From contig NZ_GL890993.1 in assembly GCF_000212855.1 (NCBI RefSeq), positions 1,716,805 to 1,780,804 of the forward strand: a DNA stretch of 64,000 nucleotides, in the 5' to 3' direction. Shown here piece after piece: positions 40,727-48,698 of this stretch. The notes below the pieces were generated by a model. That model was not told the origin of the DNA, made no database searches, and saw only the letters and a list, made by a program, of their open reading frames with translations. Numbering within the stretch: the stretch's first letter is position 1; every line of letters starts with the position of its first letter. The translations under genes were made by a program, and so were the position numbers. The stretch comes from Streptococcus sanguinis SK355. GTDB lineage: Bacteria > Bacillota > Bacilli > Lactobacillales > Streptococcaceae.

Positions 40727-41270
40727 CCACCCGTTAGACGGGTGGTTTGTCCCAGGGCTATAAGCCCACATCACCAGCTAGCGCCTAAAGGCGCTGGCTT
40801 TCACTTTGTTCAAGCCTCATTACTCTTGTCTCGTCCCAAACCTCTCAAAGAGGTGTTTGCATTACTTACCACTATCCCTAAAGGGGCCCCCATATTCTTT
40901 TACACTCAATTTATCCAACGCTATATCATGCTTTTCCTGTTCTTGGATATATTTCTTAATGGTGGCTTCATTTGTACATGATCTGGCATTAAGTGACCCT
41001 CGATAATTTCAACACCTTTATAACTACATAATCGGTGAAATATTTCACCCAAACTGTTTCGATATTGATTATAGATAACTTTTCGTCTATACTTAGGTGT
41101 AAACACAATGTGATATTTACACATCCACTTTGTGTGTGATAAATTATGTGCCTTTTGCGCCATATATTTCTCCTTTCGCTTCACAATTGGCTTGAACACC
41201 TTTATTGTATCGCGTTGGGAGTTCTTTTGGTATAACCTTCAATGCGCACCCGCATAGCGGGTGGTTTATT
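40727..41270 (-). mobile_element. Remnant IS200/IS605-family element
   Basis: Bounded by subterminal hairpins: CCACCCGT/ACGGGTGG (about 40727-40746, right end) and ACCCGC/GCGGGT (about 41249-41266, left end, upstream of the transposase). Such hairpins, not inverted terminal repeats, are what HUH TnpA recognises. Between transposase and right end are further small hairpins (AGCGCC/GGCGCT near 40780-40797; GGGCTATAAGCCC near 40756). Exact ends are not certain. A GTCTCGC/GCGAGAC palindrome just outside (about 41272-41296) may or may not belong. Confidence 0.75.
40862..41163 (-). pseudogene. tnpA: IS200/IS605 TnpA transposase, internally deleted and frameshifted
   Basis: Starts MAQKAHNLSHTKWMCKYHIVFTPKYRRKV, typical of the HUH transposase, with AAAGGAGAAA before the ATG. 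At MPDHV the reading breaks (about 40980): the second His of HVH is replaced by Gln and the frame then runs to an early stop near 40921. In another frame, directly after the break, the family C-terminus continues (NEATIKKYIQEQEKHDIALDKLSVKEY) including the catalytic Tyr, to TAA at 40862-40864. So about 50 internal codons are missing and the ends are out of frame: not functional. Confidence 0.85.
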
Positions 41271-41315
41271 TGTCTCGCACCTTACGGAGCGAGACAGACT
41301 GAAAGTCGCAAAATT

Positions 41316-41338
41316 AAAAAGGGCTTTTTGCCCTTTTT
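41316..41338. terminator. guaA terminator
   Basis: AAAAAGGGC and GCCCTTTTT, perfect arms with a five-T loop; symmetric, so usable from the minus-strand guaA. Confidence 0.85.
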
Positions 41339-41365
41339 AAAGTAAGAATAATGCTTTTTATATTT

Positions 41366-42928
41366 TTACTCCCACTCTACAGTTGCAGGTGGTTTGCTGG
41401 TGATATCGTAGACGATACGGTTGACATGGTCTACTTCATTAACGATACGAACAGAGATTTTTTGCAGAACATCCCAAGGAATCTTGGCAAAGTCAGCTGT
41501 CATGCCATCAATAGAAGTGATAGCGCGAATCGCAATTGTGTAGTCGTAAGTTCGGCCGTCACCCATGACACCAACAGATCGGACTCCAGTATTAACAGTA
41601 AAGTATTGCCAGATGTCGCGGTCAAGACCAGCTTTGGCAATTTCTTCGCGGAGAATAGCATCCGATTCACGGACAGTTTCCAATTTTTCCTCAGTAATTT
41701 CTCCCATAACGCGAATAGCAAGTCCTGGTCCTGGGAATGGTTGGCGCCAGACAATTTCATCAGGCATACCAAGCTCTGTACCCAAAGCACGAACTTCGTC
41801 CTTATAAAGTGTGTTCAACGGCTCAATCAGCTCAAACTGCATGTCTTCCGGCAGACCACCAACATTGTGGTGAGATTTAATAGTCTGAGCGGTGTCAGTT
41901 CCGGACTCGATAACGTCTGTATAGAGCGTTCCTTGAGCCAAGAATTTCACGTCTTTCAGTTTGCTGGCTTCGTCGTCAAAGACATAGACAAACTCGTTTC
42001 CGATGATTTTACGTTTTTGCTCTGGATCTGAAACACCGGCTAGTTTATCAAGGAAACGCTTAGCTGCGTCTGCCTTGACGATATTCAAACCAAATTTGCC
42101 GCCAAGCATATCCATGACTTGGTCAGCTTCGCCTTTACGCAAAAGACCATGATCCACAAAGATACAGATTAGTTGATCACCGATTGCTTTCTGCAAGAGA
42201 ACACCGACGACAGAAGAGTCTACACCACCAGAAAGTCCCAACAGCACCTTCTTGTCACCAACGGTTTGGCGGATTTTTTGAATTTCCATGTCAATGAAGT
42301 TATCCATAGACCAGTCGCCTTTGGCTCCACAAATATTAAGAGCAAAGTTGCGCAGGATATCGTAGCCAAACTCCGAATGACGAACCTCAGGGTGGAACTG
42401 AATGCCGTAGATTTTCTTAGCTGGATTTTCAATAGCCGCAAAAGGACAGTCAGCAGAAGTACCAGTACGGACAAAGTCAGCAGGAATTTCTGTTACTGCA
42501 TCTCCATGGCTCATAAGAACTAGCTGGCTTTCAGGTGTTCCGTTGAAAAGGCTGGAGTTGGCAGTATGTGACAGAGTTGACTGCCCATATTCACGATTTC
42601 CAGCATGACCAGCAGGTACAACCTTGCCGCCTAGCTTGTGAGTCAACAGCTGCATACCATAGCAGATCCCCAAAATCGGGATTCCCAACTCGAAAATTTC
42701 TGGGTCAATATCAAAAGAGCCGTCTTCATATACAGAATTTGGACCGCCGGAAAGGATAATTCCGACAGGCTGGATAGCACGGACTTCGTCAGCAGTAATC
42801 TTGTGACTCTTGAGCTCAGAAAAAACACCGATTTCACGAATGCGGCGTGAAATCAGCTGGTTGTACTGGCTTCCGTAATCAAGCACGATAATCTTTTCGA
42901 CATCTTGCAATTCAGTTCTAGTTGTCAT
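41366..42928 (-). CDS. guaA: GMP synthase (glutamine-hydrolysing)
   Basis: 520 aa. N-terminal class I glutamine amidotransferase with Cys in GICYGMQ and His/Glu in [14 protein letters not shown] pyrophosphatase P-loop [12 protein letters not shown]-terminal dimerisation domain ending KPPATVEWE. Converts XMP to GMP. It is the only minus-strand housekeeping gene in this plus-strand stretch and is divergent from the GntR gene. No purine riboswitch recognised upstream. Confidence 0.97.
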   Translation of the reverse strand: MTTRTELQDVEKIIVLDYGSQYNQLISRRIREIGVFSELKSHKITADEVRAIQPVGIILSGGPNSVYEDGSFDIDPEIFELGIPILGICYGMQLLTHKLGGKVVPAGHAGNREYGQSTLSHTANSSLFNGTPESQLVLMSHGDAVTEIPADFVRTGTSADCPFAAIENPAKKIYGIQFHPEVRHSEFGYDILRNFALNICGAKGDWSMDNFIDMEIQKIRQTVGDKKVLLGLSGGVDSSVVGVLLQKAIGDQLICIFVDHGLLRKGEADQVMDMLGGKFGLNIVKADAAKRFLDKLAGVSDPEQKRKIIGNEFVYVFDDEASKLKDVKFLAQGTLYTDVIESGTDTAQTIKSHHNVGGLPEDMQFELIEPLNTLYKDEVRALGTELGMPDEIVWRQPFPGPGLAIRVMGEITEEKLETVRESDAILREEIAKAGLDRDIWQYFTVNTGVRSVGVMGDGRTYDYTIAIRAITSIDGMTADFAKIPWDVLQKISVRIVNEVDHVNRIVYDITSKPPATVEWE

Positions 42929-43189
42929 CTGTTCCCTTTCTTAAAAGAAGTAATCTTTTCCCCTCATTTTATCACAAAAAAGGAATTTTTCCAAGGTAAT
43001 AAGGAGTGAGAGTGATGAAAAAACGAATATGAGACTTTAGTTTGCTATTTTCGTTTGTTTAGACCGACTTGCCATGGACGCCAGTGCTATCTCTGACTAA
43101 AATCAAATAAACAAACTCTTAAAATTTTGATCTTTTTTGAAAAAACAACTGAATTCGTGAGAAAAAGGAGCTATTCTTCAATATTTAGT
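42929..43189. other. guaA-gntR intergenic region with long-range inverted repeat
   Basis: Holds guaA's upstream region and, at 43053-43061 and 43108-43116, the perfect 9-base inverted repeat GTTTGTTTA/TAAACAAAC enclosing 46 bases, with TTTAG.C/G.CTAAA and smaller pairs inside. It may be a structured RNA, a small non-coding RNA or a decayed repeat. The only start-codon run with a good ribosome site (about 43016) stops after five codons. Confidence 0.35.
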
Positions 43190-43235
43190 TTGACATTTGA
43201 AGTATTTGGTACTAAAATAAAGGAAGGTACCAAAT
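43190..43235 (+). promoter_or_regulatory. gntR promoter and paired operator
   Basis: TTGACA (43190-43195), 17-bp spacer, TAAAAT (43213-43218). An inverted repeat flanks the -10: TATTTGGTAC (to 43212) in the spacer and GTACCAAATA (from 43227) near the start of transcription. Location and symmetry suggest autoregulation by the GntR protein encoded 18 bp further on. Confidence 0.7.
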
Positions 43236-43252
43236 AAGAAAGAAGAGCCGAC

Positions 43253-43951
43253 ATGTTACCCGCATATATCAAAATTCATGATCAGATTAAGAAAGATATT
43301 GACGATGCTGTTTGGGAGATTGGGGAGCGCCTGCCCAGCGAGCGAGATCTAGCCGAAACTTTTAAAGTCAGCCGTATGACCCTGCGTCAGGCTATTACAC
43401 TCTTGGTTGAGGAGGGAGTGCTGGAGCGTCGAGTCGGTAGTGGAACTTTCGTAGCCAGCACACGTGTTCAGGAGAAAATGCGCGGCACCACCAGCTTCAC
43501 GGAAATCATGAAGGCACAAGGCAAAACACCATCCAGCCAGCTCATTTCTTATCGACGTACTCTGCCAAGTGAGCAGGAAGTGGAGAAGCTAGGCATCCAT
43601 AAGACAGAAAATGTCATTCGGATGGAGCGGGTTCGCTACGCTGACGATTTGCCGGTGGTTTATGAGGTGGCTTCAATTCCAGAGAAGTTCATTAAGAATT
43701 TCAAAAAAGAAGAGGTGACCAGTCATTTCTTCCAGACCTTGCAGGAACATGGCTATAAGATCGGCAAGTCCCAGCAGACTATTTATGCTCGACTGGCTAA
43801 GGAAAAAATCGCCAATTACCTCGATATTCCTCGCGGCCATGCCATCTTGGGACTGACTCAGATTTCTTACTTTGATGACGGTACAGCTTTTGAATATGTA
43901 AAAAGCCAGTATGTCGGCGATCGTTTTGAATTTTATTTGGAAAACAATTAA
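43253..43951 (+). CDS. GntR/HutC-family transcriptional regulator
   Basis: 232 aa. Winged helix 1-70 ([62 protein letters not shown]), then a UTRA effector domain ([23 protein letters not shown] ... [29 protein letters not shown]). HutC-subfamily members sense small metabolites, often sugars or sugar phosphates; the effector here is unknown. Sits divergent from guaA in streptococci; probably binds the TTTGGTAC repeat at its own promoter. Confidence 0.88.
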   Translation: MLPAYIKIHDQIKKDIDDAVWEIGERLPSERDLAETFKVSRMTLRQAITLLVEEGVLERRVGSGTFVASTRVQEKMRGTTSFTEIMKAQGKTPSSQLISYRRTLPSEQEVEKLGIHKTENVIRMERVRYADDLPVVYEVASIPEKFIKNFKKEEVTSHFFQTLQEHGYKIGKSQQTIYARLAKEKIANYLDIPRGHAILGLTQISYFDDGTAFEYVKSQYVGDRFEFYLENN

Positions 43952-44087
43952 TTATTGCAAAACTCTTGGTTATCACTAAGAGTTTTTAACTTGTCTTTTA
44001 CTCGGAAGAAAAAGCTGATTGAGCTTTTGCAAGCTCATATTTCGTGTGTTTATTTCCCTTGTCAGACTAGAGTTTATCATGCTTTTT

Positions 44088-44096
44088 TGGTATAAT
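44088..44096 (+). promoter_or_regulatory. Extended -10 promoter placing the start of ylxM mRNA at its ATG
   Basis: TGGTATAAT, a consensus extended -10. The ATG of ylxM begins eight bases after its last T, so transcription would start at or within one or two bases of the A of the ATG: a leaderless or nearly leaderless mRNA. No -35 of quality was seen. Confidence 0.65.
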
Positions 44097-44103
44097 GTTT
44101 CTT

Positions 44104-44436
44104 ATGGAAATTGAAAAAACAAACCGAATGAATGCTCTCTTTGAGTTTTATGCGGCGCTTTTGACTGACAAGCAGATGAACTACATCGAGCTCTACTATG
44201 CAGACGACTACAGTCTGGCTGAGATTGCTGAGGAGTTTGGTGTTAGCCGTCAGGCTGTTTATGATAATATTAAGCGGACGGAGAAGATTCTGGAAGACTA
44301 TGAGAAAAAGCTGCACATGTACTCGGACTACATTGTTAGAAGTCAGATATTTGACCAGATTACGGAGAAATACCCTGGCGACAGCTATCTGCAAGAGCAG
44401 ATTGGGATTCTGTCGGGTATTGACAATCGAGAATGA
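44104..44436 (+). CDS. ylxM: YlxM-family putative helix-turn-helix protein
   Basis: 110 aa. [67 protein letters not shown]: a sigma-70 region-4-like helix-turn-helix, the UPF0122/YlxM family, which is regularly encoded before ffh and is associated with the signal recognition particle. Start at 44104 rather than 44095, because the earlier ATG overlaps the -10 box. There is no ribosome site upstream, consistent with leaderless translation. Overlaps the next small gene by 4 bp. Confidence 0.9.
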   Translation: MEIEKTNRMNALFEFYAALLTDKQMNYIELYYADDYSLAEIAEEFGVSRQAVYDNIKRTEKILEDYEKKLHMYSDYIVRSQIFDQITEKYPGDSYLQEQIGILSGIDNRE

Positions 44437-44654
44437 CCATGGCTAAACAAGTTATCTACAAGGGAATGTCCTGCTGGTTGTTGGAGTTGGAAGAATCTTT
44501 TCCTGCCAGGGTACAAATCATCTCCCCTGACGATCTTTCTAAGGCAATGCAAGAAGGCTTCAGCTGCTGGGGCTACCCAAATGAGATTATGAAAGAAGTC
44601 TCTGCTGAAGAATACGCTTGTTTAACTCGTTTTGGAAAATTTCCACTGAATTGA
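44433..44654 (+). CDS. Small hypothetical protein between ylxM and ffh
   Basis: 73 aa: no TM or signal; Trp/Cys-containing ([39 protein letters not shown] ... [14 protein letters not shown]). I do not recognise a family. The ATGA overlap with ylxM and 28-bp gap to ffh make it likely translated as part of the ylxM-ffh transcript. A second in-frame ATG two codons later is possible. The repeated CW motifs are notable, but no metal site can be argued. Confidence 0.65.
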   Translation: MTMAKQVIYKGMSCWLLELEESFPARVQIISPDDLSKAMQEGFSCWGYPNEIMKEVSAEEYACLTRFGKFPLN

Positions 44655-44682
44655 TTGAAATAGAAACTAGGAGAAATAAAAA

Positions 44683-46257
44683 ATGGCATTTGAAAGTTTA
44701 ACGGAACGTTTGCAGAACGTCTTTAAAAATCTGCGCAGAAAAGGAAAAATCTCAGAGAGCGATGTTCAGGAAGCAACCAAAGAGATTCGTCTGGCCCTTT
44801 TAGAAGCCGACGTTGCCCTGCCAGTTGTCAAAGACTTTATCAAGAAAGTCCGTGAGCGTGCTGTCGGCCATGAGGTTATCGATACCCTCAATCCAGCGCA
44901 ACAGATTATCAAGATTGTTGACGAAGAGCTGACAACTATCCTGGGCTCTGATACTGCTGAGATTATCAAGTCGCCAAAAATTCCGACTATTATCATGATG
45001 GTGGGTCTGCAAGGGGCTGGTAAGACTACCTTTGCCGGTAAGCTTGCTAATAAGCTCAAGAAAGAAGAAAATGCTCGTCCGCTCATGATTGCGGCGGATA
45101 TTTACCGTCCGGCGGCTATCGATCAGCTGAAAACACTTGGACAGCAAATTGATGTTCCTGTCTTTGCTTTAGGCACTGAAGTTCCAGCTGTTGAGATTGT
45201 CCGTCAAGGTTTGGATCAGGCAAAAGCCAACCACAATGACTATGTCCTGATTGATACGGCTGGGCGTCTCCAGATTGACGAAAAGCTCATGCAGGAGCTG
45301 TCTGATGTCAAAGCGCTAGCTAACCCGAATGAAATCCTCTTGGTTGTCGATGCCATGATTGGTCAGGAAGCAGCTAATGTCGCTCGTGAATTTAACAGCC
45401 AACTGGAAGTGACCGGGGTTATCCTGACTAAGATTGATGGTGATACCCGTGGCGGTGCAGCCCTGTCTGTCCGTCAGATTACTGGTAAGCCTATTAAATT
45501 TACTGGTACCGGTGAAAAAATCACTGACATCGAAACCTTCCACCCAGACCGCATGTCCAGCCGGATTTTGGGCATGGGGGACATGCTGACTCTGATTGAA
45601 AAGGCCTCTCAAGAATACGATGAGAAAAAATCGCTTGAAATGGCTGAAAAGATGCGGGAAAACACCTTTGATTTCAATGACTTCATTGATCAGCTGGATC
45701 AGGTACAAGGCATGGGACCTATGGAAGACTTGCTCAAGCTGATTCCAGGTATGGCCAATAATCCTGCTCTCAAGAATATCAAAGTAGATGAGAAAGAAAT
45801 TGCTCGCAAGCGTGCCATCGTATCCTCTATGACACCAGCTGAGCGGGAAAATCCTGACTTGCTGAGTCCTAGCCGTCGCCGTCGGATTGCCAATGGTTCA
45901 GGTAACAGCTTCGTCGATGTCAATAAGTTTATCAAAGACTTCAATCAAGCTAAGCAGATGATGCAGGGCGTTCTGTCAGGTGACATGAGCAAGATGATGA
46001 AGCAAATGGGTCTTAATCCAAACAATATGCCTAAGAACATGTCAGGCGGCGGAGGAATGCCCGACATGTCAGCTCTAGAAGGCATGATGGGTCAAGGCGG
46101 TATGCCAGATATGTCAGGCTTAGGAGGGGCCGGCATGCCGGATATGAGCCAAATGTTTGGTGGCGGTCTCAAAGGCAAGGCTGGAGAATTTCTAATGCGT
46201 CGCAGCATGAACAAAATGGCCAAGCAAATGAAGAAAAACAAGAAGAAGCGGAAGTAA
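44683..46257 (+). CDS. ffh: Signal recognition particle protein Ffh
   Basis: 524 aa. N domain, then the GTPase G domain with GLQGAGKTTFAGKLA (P-loop about 108-116), DTAGRLQ, TKIDGDTRGGAAL, and a C-terminal M domain ending in Met/Gly-rich repeats (GGGGMPDMSALEGMMGQGG) and a basic tail. Binds 4.5S/scRNA and signal sequences and docks with FtsY. The GMPDMS repeat region is longer than in B. subtilis. Terminator follows. Confidence 0.97.
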   Translation: MAFESLTERLQNVFKNLRRKGKISESDVQEATKEIRLALLEADVALPVVKDFIKKVRERAVGHEVIDTLNPAQQIIKIVDEELTTILGSDTAEIIKSPKIPTIIMMVGLQGAGKTTFAGKLANKLKKEENARPLMIAADIYRPAAIDQLKTLGQQIDVPVFALGTEVPAVEIVRQGLDQAKANHNDYVLIDTAGRLQIDEKLMQELSDVKALANPNEILLVVDAMIGQEAANVAREFNSQLEVTGVILTKIDGDTRGGAALSVRQITGKPIKFTGTGEKITDIETFHPDRMSSRILGMGDMLTLIEKASQEYDEKKSLEMAEKMRENTFDFNDFIDQLDQVQGMGPMEDLLKLIPGMANNPALKNIKVDEKEIARKRAIVSSMTPAERENPDLLSPSRRRRIANGSGNSFVDVNKFIKDFNQAKQMMQGVLSGDMSKMMKQMGLNPNNMPKNMSGGGGMPDMSALEGMMGQGGMPDMSGLGGAGMPDMSQMFGGGLKGKAGEFLMRRSMNKMAKQMKKNKKKRK

Positions 46258-46267
46258 TAACAAAAAA

Positions 46268-46304
46268 ACAAGTCGCATAACTAAGTTTTATGTGGCTTGT
46301 TTTT
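46268..46304 (+). terminator. ffh terminator
   Basis: AACAAGTCGCATAA and TTATGTGGCTTGTT pair over 14 positions (with G-T) around CTAAGT-type loop, then a T run. Confidence 0.85.
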
Positions 46305-46335
46305 GGAAACATCAGATTCAGATACGGAGACTAGA

Positions 46336-47136
46336 ATGAATCCTTTTTTGACTCAATTAATTCATCGACTTGCTAAAACCTTTCAAAAATTATTGAATAA
46401 GCTGCCTTCCCACCCTATTTCTCATCTACCTGCCAGCAAGGTCAAAATACATCCTATTATCATGATTCCAGGTAGTTCGGCGACTGAGAATCGTTTTAAT
46501 CGAATGGTTAAAAAGCTTAATCGAAATCAGCATCCGCATCATAGTCTAATCCGTATTAAAGTCTGGGATGACGGTCGTATAACTTACCGAGGGCATTTGA
46601 AGCGAAAGGATAGAAATCCCATTTTTGTAGTTGGCTTTCAAAATAATCGCGATGGTTATGAAAACATCAAGCAGCAGGCAGCCATGTTTGACGCTGCCTT
46701 GACCGTTTTGCGAGAGAAGTACTCTTTTAACAACTTTAAGGCTTTAGGACATTCTAACGGTGGTCTAATTTATACAGTATTTCTTCAGCAATACCTAGCA
46801 AACCATTCTGGGTTAGAAATGGAAAAGCTCCTGACTATTGGCAGTCCTTATAATCTGAACAAGAAAAATCTTAATTATCGAGTCCCAATGCTAGATGACT
46901 TTGTAGCCAACCAAGGAAAACTGCCTAAGAAGCTGCAGCATTTATCAATTTTAGGAATCTTTTTCCGAGATGGTGACGGAATTGTCCATAAAAGCAGTGT
47001 AGAGGCTGGGAGTTTGATTTACAAAGGAAAGATTGCTTCACACAGAGAGGTCGTTATAGTAGGCAAGGATGCCCATCATTCTTCCTTGCCGCAAAATGAG
47101 CAAGTAGTTGATTTGATTAGGGAATTTTTATTCTAG
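46336..47136 (+). CDS. DUF915-family alpha/beta hydrolase
   Basis: 266 aa. Fold and motifs: PIIMIPGSSATENRFNRMV, nucleophile LGHSNGG, TIGSPYNL, IFFRDGDGIVHKSS (acid), and C-terminal DAHHSSLPQNEQV with the catalytic His. Unlike the paralogue at 37.7 kb it lacks a clear TM anchor or signal, so it may be cytoplasmic. Start ATG 46336 chosen (GGAGAC upstream); an in-frame TTG at 46297 falls inside the ffh terminator. Substrate unknown. Confidence 0.82.
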   Translation: MNPFLTQLIHRLAKTFQKLLNKLPSHPISHLPASKVKIHPIIMIPGSSATENRFNRMVKKLNRNQHPHHSLIRIKVWDDGRITYRGHLKRKDRNPIFVVGFQNNRDGYENIKQQAAMFDAALTVLREKYSFNNFKALGHSNGGLIYTVFLQQYLANHSGLEMEKLLTIGSPYNLNKKNLNYRVPMLDDFVANQGKLPKKLQHLSILGIFFRDGDGIVHKSSVEAGSLIYKGKIASHREVVIVGKDAHHSSLPQNEQVVDLIREFLF

Positions 47137-47189
47137 CAATTATTTTACATAATTTTATTTTGGTGAAAAATTAGAAAGGCAATAAAACA

Positions 47190-47633
47190 ATGAAAATGAC
47201 AGACATTCTTTATAGGTATTATGGTGACTTTGATCTGGTAAATGAAAAATGGAACGAAGACTATGAAAGCATTTTAATTAAGCCAAAGGATAATCAAGAA
47301 TATAAAAGATGCCGTTTGGCAAAGAAAACACCCAAAAAAGAAGGATACTTTACAGTCTTTTGGAAAAAAGACCAAGACAACAAGAATATTCCTTATACTG
47401 ATAGAGACTTGGGTGATGAACTGGTTATTGTCGTTATCGACGACTGTCATTGCGGTTTATTTATAATTCCCAAAGAGGTGGCTATCAGCAAAAAAATTCT
47501 TTCTACAAAGGATTGTAAAGGAAAGATGGCTATGCGGTTTTATCCTTCCTGGTGCACAAATTTAAATAAAACAGCTCAGGCAACACAAAAATGGCAACTG
47601 GATTATTTTCAAAAAATCGAATTAGAAGAATAA
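47190..47633 (+). CDS. MepB-family protein
   Basis: 147 aa, no TM. The order CRLAKKTPKKEGYFTVFWKK, IPYTDRDLGDELVIVVIDD, GLFIIPKEVAISKKIL, GKMAMRFYPSWC and AQATQKWQLDYF fits the MepB family (first named in the S. aureus mepRAB locus). Function unproven. 53 bp after the DUF915 gene; may share its transcript. Accessory-type content, AT-rich. Confidence 0.8.
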   Translation: MKMTDILYRYYGDFDLVNEKWNEDYESILIKPKDNQEYKRCRLAKKTPKKEGYFTVFWKKDQDNKNIPYTDRDLGDELVIVVIDDCHCGLFIIPKEVAISKKILSTKDCKGKMAMRFYPSWCTNLNKTAQATQKWQLDYFQKIELEE

Positions 47634-47642
47634 GTTTTAGGT

Positions 47643-47685
47643 AAAACAAGCCAGAGTTTAGCTCATCAATTCTGTCTTGTTTTTA
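47643..47685 (+). terminator. Terminator after the mepB-like gene
   Basis: AAAACAAGCCAGA and TCTGTCTTGTTTT pair with one mismatch around a 15-base loop, followed by T. Confidence 0.75.
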
Positions 47686-47803
47686 TTATCTGTTTTGAAA
47701 ACTAAAAGTTTATGTACAATTGACTTAAGATGGTCTAAACCCTTGATAATATTGAGATAGAAGCATAAAATACGTAAATTGAAAAAAGTACTTTATTTTG
47801 TGT

Positions 47804-47836
47804 TTGTACATTATTTTAAGAAAGAATAATGTACAA
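47804..47836. repeat. Perfect 12-bp inverted repeat, TTGTACATTATT/AATAATGTACAA
   Basis: Two exact arms (47804-47815 and 47825-47836) around nine bases, about 210 bp before the unknown gene of the XRE-ImmA cassette. Related half-sites with GTACA occur at about 47714 and downstream of the cassette at about 49990 (AATAATGTACA). Possible operator, or ends of a small mobile or regulatory element. Confidence 0.65.
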
Positions 47837-47976
47837 CGTTTGTATCGATGGGGATGCTAAATATTAAATAGTAAATGAATATTTTGGAAAAGCCTCTTGA
47901 TTTAAAAAGACACCTCTACTTTGCCCCAAAAAAGCAGTGCGTAATTTCTCCCTACTATTCTTAGTATGTTTCAGTA

Positions 47977-48034
47977 TTGACATTTTTTTTAAAAAAGGTA
48001 AACTATTAACATGGCATGTATAAAGTTAATAGTT
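47977..48034 (+). promoter_or_regulatory. Cassette promoter with inverted-repeat operator
   Basis: TTGACA (47977-47982), 16-bp spacer, TAAACT (47999-48004). Overlapping the -10 and start region, AACTATTAAC (48001-48010) and GTTAATAGTT (48025-48034) form a perfect 10-bp inverted repeat with a 14-bp spacer. Its position would block transcription if bound. The gene begins 10 bp later behind TTAGGAGA. The XRE domain encoded by the second gene is the obvious candidate to bind it. Confidence 0.7.
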
Positions 48035-48044
48035 AGGAGAAAAG

Positions 48045-48698
48045 ATGGGAATTTTAAGAACTCATTTAGAAGCAGAGTGTGACCCACGATTAGCTGGTGA
48101 ATTAGCATACAGTATTAAAGAGGCCTATCGTTTTTTGTGGGAACTCATTGATACCACTCCTGTATTGCGGCACCCAGAAATGCGAAAGACTTATGGGCAT
48201 ATCCGACAAGCATTAGTTGATGTAGCGTTGCGCTTAGTTTTAGAAGATTCATCAATGAAAACAGATGTGCAAATGTTATCGGCAGTGAATAATAAAATGA
48301 ACGGCTATACTTATACAATGATTGAAACAAAAGGAGCCATTATTTCTCCAGTAAAAACCAGAAGTATAAAAACAATGCCGAAAAAAGCTCTTCACAGAAG
48401 TGTGGCTAGTGTGAAAAATAAACAATTTGATCTCTTTACGACCCAAGAGGATATCAATAAGCATTATGATACTGATAACCCACCGTTTCTCCTCTTAACA
48501 TACGGTGGAAAGAATCATCACCTGCAATTTGTTCAGTTGGGTTTGCCAAATGTTGATACAGAGCAATGGATTGAGAAAGTAGATATTATGAATACCCAGC
48601 GGATTGTTGCCTCGAAAGAACAAGAGCAGACCACTCAAAAGAAACTAGATTTGACTTTAACGGAGCTGTCAGAAAAGCTTCTTAGGAGAGAGAAGTAA
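48045..48698 (+). CDS. Unknown protein, first gene of an XRE-ImmA cassette
   Basis: 217 aa; I do not recognise the family. No TM, no signal. The N-terminal 75 residues look helical (CDPRLAGELAYSIKEAYRFLWELIDTT ... MRKTYGHIRQALVDVALRLVLEDSS); the centre is a basic linker (KTRSIKTMPKKALHRSVASVKNK); residues about 125-180 look beta-rich (PPFLLLTYGGKNHHLQFVQLGLPNVD); the C-terminus is a charged helix (KEQEQTTQKKLDLTLTELSEKLLRREK). Its stop is immediately followed by the ATG of the XRE-ImmA gene (no gap), so the two are co-translated. By analogy with gene pairs built on ImmA/IrrE proteins it may be a partner, substrate or toxin-like component; that is inference only. Confidence 0.85.
   Translation: MGILRTHLEAECDPRLAGELAYSIKEAYRFLWELIDTTPVLRHPEMRKTYGHIRQALVDVALRLVLEDSSMKTDVQMLSAVNNKMNGYTYTMIETKGAIISPVKTRSIKTMPKKALHRSVASVKNKQFDLFTTQEDINKHYDTDNPPFLLLTYGGKNHHLQFVQLGLPNVDTEQWIEKVDIMNTQRIVASKEQEQTTQKKLDLTLTELSEKLLRREK

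Noticed and set aside
40742..41006. Two plus-strand reading frames in the IS region
   Set aside because: They run antisense to the decayed transposase and through the hairpin-rich end; no family-like sequence.
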